Part shown: piece by piece, positions 57,977 to 64,000 of the stretch
Layout: every line of letters starts with the position of its first letter
Numbering within the stretch: position 1 is the stretch's first letter
NCBI RefSeq assembly: GCF_000002985.6
Contig: NC_003282.8
Location: forward strand, 1,860,001-1,924,000
DNA from: Caenorhabditis elegans
Taxonomy: Eukaryota; Nematoda; Chromadorea; Rhabditida; Rhabditidae
Length of the DNA stretch: 64,000 bases
Direction of reading: 5' to 3'
Notes under the pieces: generated by a model
The model's database searches: none
The model's input: the letters and a program-made list of their open reading frames with translations, nothing else
Told to the model about the DNA's origin: nothing
Made by a program: the position numbers and the translations under genes

Positions 57977-60900
57977 ATGACGTCGTCGAAGGAGGAGATG
58001 CCGGATGAGATGGTGAGCCGGGAGGTGGAGGAGGAGATGGAGGATCGGGTTGAGGAGACGGCGACTACAGCAGCAGCGTGCACCGGATGCGCTCAGCTTC
58101 ACAAGGATATTCGACAGGTGCATATTATTTTGTTTAGCAGTAGGCTCACGCGCCTGCCTACTCTCGACATTTGGCTCCAGCTTCTTGCCCAAGTTTGGCC
58201 TAAAAAATATTAACTTGGATAAGAAGCTGGCTAAACTTGGGCAAAAGTTGGGCAAGACTTTGGCAAAACTAAAATCTGGTCAGACTTCTACCCAAGTATA
58301 ACTAAAAAAAAGAAAATTTTGGACCAAAGTTTGGTAAGAGTTGGGGGAAACTTTGGTGCAGCCTGAATCCAAGTTTTGCCCAAGTTTTGCCCAATTGCCA
58401 ACTAGAGCCAAATGCCGATAGGCAGGCATACATGAAGTAATTCTCGGATTACCAGAAACATTAAATTATTTTTCATTTCATTGAGAATTTCTGAAATTCT
58501 AGGAATTTGAATCGCCGCGCTGAAAGCTCCGGTCTATTCGTTTTCTTACAGGATGTTTCAAAAATGATGTCGAAAATTGACGAAGTGTGCGGAAGGCTTG
58601 AAGCTCTTATCAGTGAAAAGGAAAAAGTCCTGCTTGAGCAAATGTCCGAGAGCGGAAGCGAGGAGAAGGTGAGATTTTTGACAACTTTTAGCGGCCATGT
58701 TGCAAAAGTTCTGCGGGAAGGAGCTGGTGGAACTTTAGAAATAAGCCAAAATGGGCTGAAACTGAGCTTATTTCGCAGCATTTTCCCGCCGCCTGACAAT
58801 TTTCGAGAAAGAAACTGAATCTGTTTTAAAGTTATTTTCTCAGTTTTTCGCGATTCTGAGCCATTCCCAAGAAACTTGTTTATTTTTGCATCCACGTTGA
58901 TCATAACTTCCTGCTGTGTCCCGTGGTGCCAGGCTGTCCCATCACGGTTTGATCTACAAAAAAATGCGGGATTTTCTTTGTTTCTTCAAGTAATGTGACG
59001 TCAGCACGTTCTTAACCGTGCTAAATCAGTTGAGAAGTCTGCGTCCGAATTCTCGCGATTCTCGTAGATCTACACGTAGATCAAACCGAGATGGGACACT
59101 CTGATACCACATGTCATAATTGTAATTTCTGGAAATCAAGAAGACCAAATCACGAAAATTTTAAATTTCAGTATCCCCCATCACCAACTGAAAGCCGTGC
59201 TTCTCCGTCATCAGTCGGAAAGTCGAATGGAGGGTGCCGCAAACGGAAACCCACCAAAGAATCTGTGAATCGACATTTGGAGAATGGAGGTAGTGACTCG
59301 CCTTTTGAGAAAATCACAAGGAATATTTCGACGCCGGTTTCCGCGAGCTCTCCGTTTCCCGATTTTCAGAATTTCAACGGGTTTGTGTGTAAGTTTCATT
59401 GACTTTAGAAAAATAAAGGTTCTTAGAGTGATAAAGCTTTTAATAGAACCACATAGACCTTGGAAAAGACCTGAAAGAGCTGCCATGCCTACCTGCGCAG
59501 GATATCCCAAGATCTTTGTACAAATCTTTGAAAACTTTTTAGTCGATCCCATGGCCAATCCACAAAATATGATGAACTTGCTAAACCTTGTGCAGCAACA
59601 ACAACATCAAGCCGCTGCTCATCACCATGCTCAACAGCAGGCGAGAGAGCAGAAGCCCGTAAAAGCCGAAGAGTCAAAGCAGCAGGAACCGTCGGAGAAC
59701 AGAAACCAATCGCCAAGTGCGTCTGTTGAGCAGACTCTGCTCGATCAGCTCTCTATGCAGTTCAACGGGGTTAGTAGCATAGTCTTCAGACCAGACTGCT
59801 AAACCAAGACCTAAACCAAGTCTAAATTCCAGAAATCACCATCACCAACAGTACACGCATCCACCGCCGCGGCGGCTGGTAGCTCGGAGGACGATACAAG
59901 TGCCAACTCGTCCATCTCGAAATGCTCCAATTGCTCCACAATAAAAACGACAGCGTGGCGAAGGGATTTGGAGGGGAAGCTTGTTTGTAACGCGTGTGGA
60001 TTGTATTATAGGCTGCATAGGGTGAGTTGGCTGAAAATCTGAGGGTTACTGTAGGTACAGTGGTTACTGCTGGAAACTCTTACAGAGATTGAGCCCATAA
60101 CTACTGTAGAGAAGTACATGACGCCTAGCTAGCACTCAAAAAACCAAAAAAGGAGCTTCAATAGTGTTGACCCAATTCAAAACACACAACCTTGACAATA
60201 TATATATATCCGTCGTCGCGTTTCAAAAGATAATTAGAAGATTGCGCGTACGCTCGTCCTCCGATTACCTCTTAGAAACCCATAGGGGCTGCTGATGTTA
60301 TGTACTACTTCTAGCTACTGGTCCACTACCACCACCACTACCCATCTCGAAAGGTCGTTTCCGACTACGACGACTAATTATCGATGAAAATTGAATGGGT
60401 TTTGAGTGAGTGAGGAGGATCTTGATGATGGTTTTTGTGGTCAAGAAAGAGAGAGAGAGAGAGAGAAAGAAGGAAAAAAACCAAAAGTGTGAGCGAGTTA
60501 ACGAGTTAAGGGAAGTATTGAATGAATCTGGAGAAGGGATTTATAGCTTAGGTTTGGCTTATATTAGGCTTAGGCCTAGGCCTACATTTAGGCGTAGGCA
60601 TAGGCTCAGGCTTAGGCTTTGGCTCGGCCTTAGGCCTAAGCTTAGGCTTAGGCATAGGCTTAGTCTTAAGCTCAGACTGAGACTTAGTCTTAGGTCTAGG
60701 ATTTGTTTTAGGCTTAGGCTTAGGCTTATGCCCAGGCTTCAGCTTAAGCATCGGCTGAGGCTTAGACTTAGGCTTATGCTAAGGCTGAAACTTAGCCTTA
60801 GGCTTAGGCTTAGGCTTAAGCTTAGGCCCCCGAACTACTTTTTGATGTTACCGCTGGTTTTGAGAAACTACACGTCCGAAAAGTCTGGAACCTAAAACCT

Positions 60901-61342
60901 TGACAAATGACATTCGGATAACCGGATGTTCGGTTTGTGAGCCCTAACTGAACCAAATAACTCGCAGCATTAAAACGTTTAGGATTCATCTGTGGAGAGA
61001 CCCAATTTCAGACCTCATTTTTCAATATTCTCCCCCCTGAACTCTACAAATTTTCAGACACATCGGCCGGTTCACATGCGAAAAGATTTTATCCAACAGC
61101 GATTCCGTAGAAGAATGAGGGAAGATGAAAATGTGAGCCGTTGTTTTGCTCAATTTTTTTCCAGCGAAAAAAAAACTCTTTGGAAAAAACTCTAAACTTT
61201 TCAGCCAGCAACCAGTCAAGCAGCCGTTTTCAGTCAACTTCTCGGCCTACCGAGCATGGCTAACGGTGGAGCCAACGCGCTGACCTTTCTCGAGCAAATT
61301 AATCAGTTGAATCAGTCACAGGAGCAGCGCAAGTCTCCCTGA
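57977..61342 (+). CDS. elt-6: ELT-6 GATA transcription factor
   Basis: Exons 57977-58117, 58552-58668, 59172-59388, 59543-59769, 59833-60021, 61058-61132, 61205-61342 (stop TGA) join in frame to 367 residues. Order: acidic N-terminus; [10 protein letters not shown] matching EGL-18; a coiled-coil segment ([20 protein letters not shown]); basic [26 protein letters not shown]; Gln/His tract; VKAE (psi-K-x-E); one GATA finger (Cys 265, 268, 286, 289; CSNC-X17-CNAC with KTTAWRR); basic tail [17 protein letters not shown]; hydrophobic C-terminus matching EGL-18. Tandem paralogue of egl-18 with more introns. Known to act redundantly with it in seam and vulval cells. The start is fixed by the splice acceptor immediately before ATG. 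Confidence 0.96.
58140..58435. mobile_element. Foldback element in elt-6 intron 1
   Basis: TAGGCTCACGCGCCTGCCTACTCTCGACATTTGGCTC at the left is opposed by GAGCCAAATGCCGATAGGCAGGC at the right. CTTGCCCAAGTTTGGCC-type words repeat within. Non-coding MITE-like. Confidence 0.75.
58922..59113. mobile_element. GTAGATCAAA-family MITE in elt-6 intron 2
   Basis: CGTGGTGCCAGGCTGTCCCATC at the left and GAGATGGGACACTCTGATACCACATG at the right, with internal TGACGTCAGCACG. It ends about 60 bp before the exon at 59172. Confidence 0.88.
60548..60830. repeat. Interstitial telomere-like (TTAGGC)n array in elt-6 intron
   Basis: Degenerate TTAGGC units read on the + strand (CTTAGGCTTAGGC), the opposite orientation to the arrays at 27, 30 and 43 kb. 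It sits in the intron between the GATA-finger exon and the basic-tail exon. The Arg-Leu open frame is an artefact. Confidence 0.95.
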
Positions 61343-61645
61343 TTATTATATTTTATTATCTCGTGTGATATATCCCCCAATGTCCCCTCCCGATCAACTG
61401 TGAGCTTTATCAGTATTTCCGTTTTCACTTTTCCAACAAAAAATCCCACTGACCCCTGCGGTGGTCTCTGAAAAAACAAAGAATCTCAACATTTTTTTTT
61501 TTGCAATTTAAATTTTTATTGTATTCCCCCTTATTAGAAGTGCAGGTCTCTTTCACTTTGTCGCAATATCTGAACAGAATAATCCCAGCACCGAGTTTAT
61601 TTGTGTGCATATCCATGTTCCTTTAATAAATATTATCATGCAGGA
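61343..61645 (+). terminator. elt-6: elt-6 3' UTR and poly(A) signal
   Basis: AT-rich 3' UTR with AATAAA at 61625-61630, about 285 nt after the stop. No earlier canonical signal was noticed. Confidence 0.6.
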
Positions 61646-61704
61646 AGGAAACTTTTAAAAAGGTTTAAGCTAGTTTCAGATCAATGAAAGCTTTAAAAAA
61701 GGGG

Positions 61705-62870
61705 AAACTTTTGGGTCCCGCCACGAAAACCTACAGTAACCCGGAGAACTTCATGGCGGGACCCTGTAATTTACAAAGGAAAACATGACATTATTGTATC
61801 CAGATTGAAGCTCTCAGATTGATGAATTCAATGTTTAAAATTATATCCCACCACGAAATTCCCAGGGTTACTGTAGGCTTTCGTGGTGGCCCAAATTTTC
61901 TCAAATTTCAAAGAAGTATGGGAAGCTCATATTTAATTAACATCTCTCAATTGCATAAAAACCTTAAAATCTGAAATTTCGAAATTTGAAAAAAAATTTG
62001 GGTCTCAAAACGAAAATTCTGAAAATTTGTCCAAACCTCTGGATTTTCAATTTTTGGTATTTTTCCTAGATTCAGCTCGCCGAGAGCTTCAAAATAAGTA
62101 TAATCATGGCTAGGTTTTGATAGTTTTGAAAATTTTTGGGTCCCGCCACGAAATCCCTCGGGTTACTTTCGTGACTTTCGTGGTGGGACCCAAATTTGTC
62201 ATGATAAGACTTAAATTGAAGCTATTAGTGAGCTGATTTCAAATATATCTGTAAAAATGGACATTTTTGGGTCCCGCCACGAAAACCTACAGAAACCCGA
62301 TGTTTTTTGAGTGTCACTGTTATGTCTGTTATTAGTTGGCCAAGTGTTTTAAAATAAGTATAATTATGTCTATGTTCAATCAATTTTCAAAAATTTTTGG
62401 TCCCGTCACGAGTTTTCGTTTCGGGACCCAATATTTTTGAAACCTTATTACAACTGATTAGATTTGAAAGTTAAAAGCAAGTATATTTAATAACTGTTAT
62501 TTTAATAAACAAAAAAAATTAAATTTTTTTTTTAATTTCCGCAAATATTTGAAATTTTCACAGTTATTTTGTTATTCAGCGTATTTTAAAACTTTAATTT
62601 TATTAAAATTAGTATTAAAAAATCTTATAAAAATGTTTAAAAATCCAAAATTTGACAAATTCAAGGTCCCGCCATGAAAACTACCGTAACCCGGGGATTT
62701 TCGTGGTGGGCCCTGACTTTTTTAAAATTTTAACAACTTAATGAAACATTTGAGTTCATCAATCGGAGAGCTTCAATTTGAATACAACCATATAAGGGTC
62801 CCGCCGAGAAACTCAATGGGTTACTGTAGTTTTTCGTTGCGAGACCCAAGAATTTCGGAAACTAATGGAA
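61705..62870. repeat. GGGTCCCGCCACGAAA repeat array
   Basis: Seven or more copies of GGGTCCCGCCACGAAAACCTACAGTAACCC and its inverse (TTTCGTGGTGGGACCC) alternate with ATAATCATGxCTAGGTTT / ATGATTATACTTAAATTGAAGCTCT. Same family as 12.4 and 19.0 kb but much denser. 62870-63090 is AT-rich with no gene. Confidence 0.9.
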
Positions 62871-63094
62871 ATGGGTCATGATTATACTTATCGTTAAGCT
62901 CCAGGCGAGATGAGTGCAAATTCGGAAGAAAAATTTTGAAAGTTTTTGAAGAATTTATTTTGTTTTACTTTTTTTTCGGAATTTTTTAAGTTTCAAATAA
63001 ATGTTTTTTCACTCGATTTTTTAATCAAGTTTATTCTAAATTTTCAAAGTTTTCAATAAAAATAAAAATTAATAAAAAAAAATTTCCCGTCCAG

Positions 63095-63602
63095 TCAGTG
63101 CTCCACGGAGCCCCCACTATTCTTCTGCTCAAGGACATACATTTCCGGTGTATTTCCCCCGCAGCCGCCCGTGCCTATTATTCGTTCACCGCATTCGCAA
63201 TACTAGTTGGATACACAGCGTTGTAAAGACAATTCGAATACTAAAAAATTTTGCGAAAATCTGAGAATTTTTAAACGTCCCAGAGAATTGTTACGTTTTT
63301 TTTTTCCGGAGAATCGGAACTTTTCTTTGATTTTTCCGGTTTTTTCTTATAAAATTGCATTTTAAACGATTAATTTCCCCTTTTTACTTCCAGTTTTTGA
63401 AAAAAAATTGGCAAAAATATAAGAATTTTAAACTTTAAAACCCCCATGGGTCCTATAGGGCGTCTGTCGCAAAAAAACCATTTATCATATTTTTCTCATT
63501 TCCTTTCTCAGTGATTTCTCGAAAAACTATCTGAAGGAACTAATATTTCGAATAAAATTATATCCTCAACATGAACAACTGCGCTCCATTGCAAATCGAC
63601 AG
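63095..63602 (+). CDS. Candidate exons of an unrecognised + strand gene
   Basis: Exon A (63095-63223) follows TTTCCCGTCCAG, stays open for 43 codons and ends at a GTAAAG donor. Exon B (63512-63602) follows CTTTCTCAG and ends at CAG|GTCTCG. The phases match, giving a product with a hydrophobic segment (AYYSFTAFAILVGYTAF) followed by a charged tail (KNYLKELIFRIKLYPQ). No start codon is visible upstream. Reading through the last donor adds 17 codons before TGA. The opposite strand of exon A is also open (ends ...GGSVEH at 63095), so the strand is not certain. No family recognised. Confidence 0.4.
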
Positions 63603-64000
63603 GTCTCGCACGGATTTTCTCGGGTTTTTATGCTGAAAATTGGGAAACTTGAGTGAAATGTAACGTTGTTTTTGAATTGCAACCCTAAATTTGTTTTTTA
63701 AATATTTTTCTCATTGTCCGACCAAAAATCGAAAATTCAGATTTGCACCCTCAAAATCTTTTTTTTGTTGGATTTTAAACAAAATTTTCTTCAAATTTTC
63801 TATTTTTAAATGATTATTTCCGATATTCCTCATATTTTCCACTCATTTTCCACTCAAAATCGTCGTTTATTTGTCTTCCATAGACCCTATTTATGAAATC
63901 CTCGTGATGACCAGCCGAATGCAAACGCGCTCCACCGCACTTTCTTCATTTCTCACTGAATTTCACCCATTTTTAATGAAAATTTCAGCCATTTTTCCAG

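Noticed and set aside
63512..63602. Homeodomain-like reading of exon B (F..L..I..YP..IA)
   Set aside because: Spacing is two residues short of the homeodomain pattern and no recognition helix (WFQNRR-type) follows in any frame to the window end.
63907..64000. Open frame from ATG 63907 to the window end
   Set aside because: Only 31 codons, interrupted by a likely TTTCAG splice acceptor, and nothing downstream can be seen.

Overview
The window is nematode DNA, almost certainly Caenorhabditis and most likely C. elegans linkage group IV. I infer this from the three recognisable genes in order (egl-4, egl-18, elt-6), the small AT-rich introns ending in TTTTCAG, the interstitial (TTAGGC)n arrays, Tc1-type ends, and dispersed palindromic elements typical of that genome. 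All three recognised genes lie on the + strand.

Layout. 1-20.2 kb: the 3' nine exons of egl-4, a cGMP-dependent protein kinase (728 codons here; the N-terminal exon or exons lie upstream of the window). Its introns hold most of the sequence and carry large hairpins, GCCG-rich repeats, a GC-rich coding-like island at 11.0 kb and a possible alternative first exon at 13.4 kb. 20.2-53.4 kb: a roughly 33 kb stretch without a convincing protein gene. It contains foldback elements (one with Tc1-like ends), four related copies of a CAGGGGTGTGCGGCAAAT-ended element, telomere-like arrays, a dispersed MITE family, poly-C tracts and pyrimidine-rich blocks. The right half plausibly holds upstream regulatory DNA for egl-18, including a tight GATA-site cluster at 44.4-44.5 kb. 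53.4-57.4 kb: egl-18 (elt-5), a 376-residue GATA factor. 58.0-61.3 kb: elt-6, its 367-residue paralogue. 61.3-64.0 kb: repeats, then two phase-compatible exons of a possible further + strand gene.

How the genes relate. egl-18 and elt-6 are tandem paralogues with the same domain order: an N-terminal CxGCxQLxKD motif, a short coiled coil, a basic KRKP motif, an FDPMxxP-type segment plus a Gln/His tract, a psi-K-x-E (SUMO-like) site, one CX2CX17CX2C GATA finger and a basic tail. In family knowledge they act together in epidermal seam and vulval cell fate. egl-4 is a separate cGMP-signalling gene; its adjacency to them is positional only as far as the sequence shows. All gene models were built by reading splice sites and frame continuity by eye.
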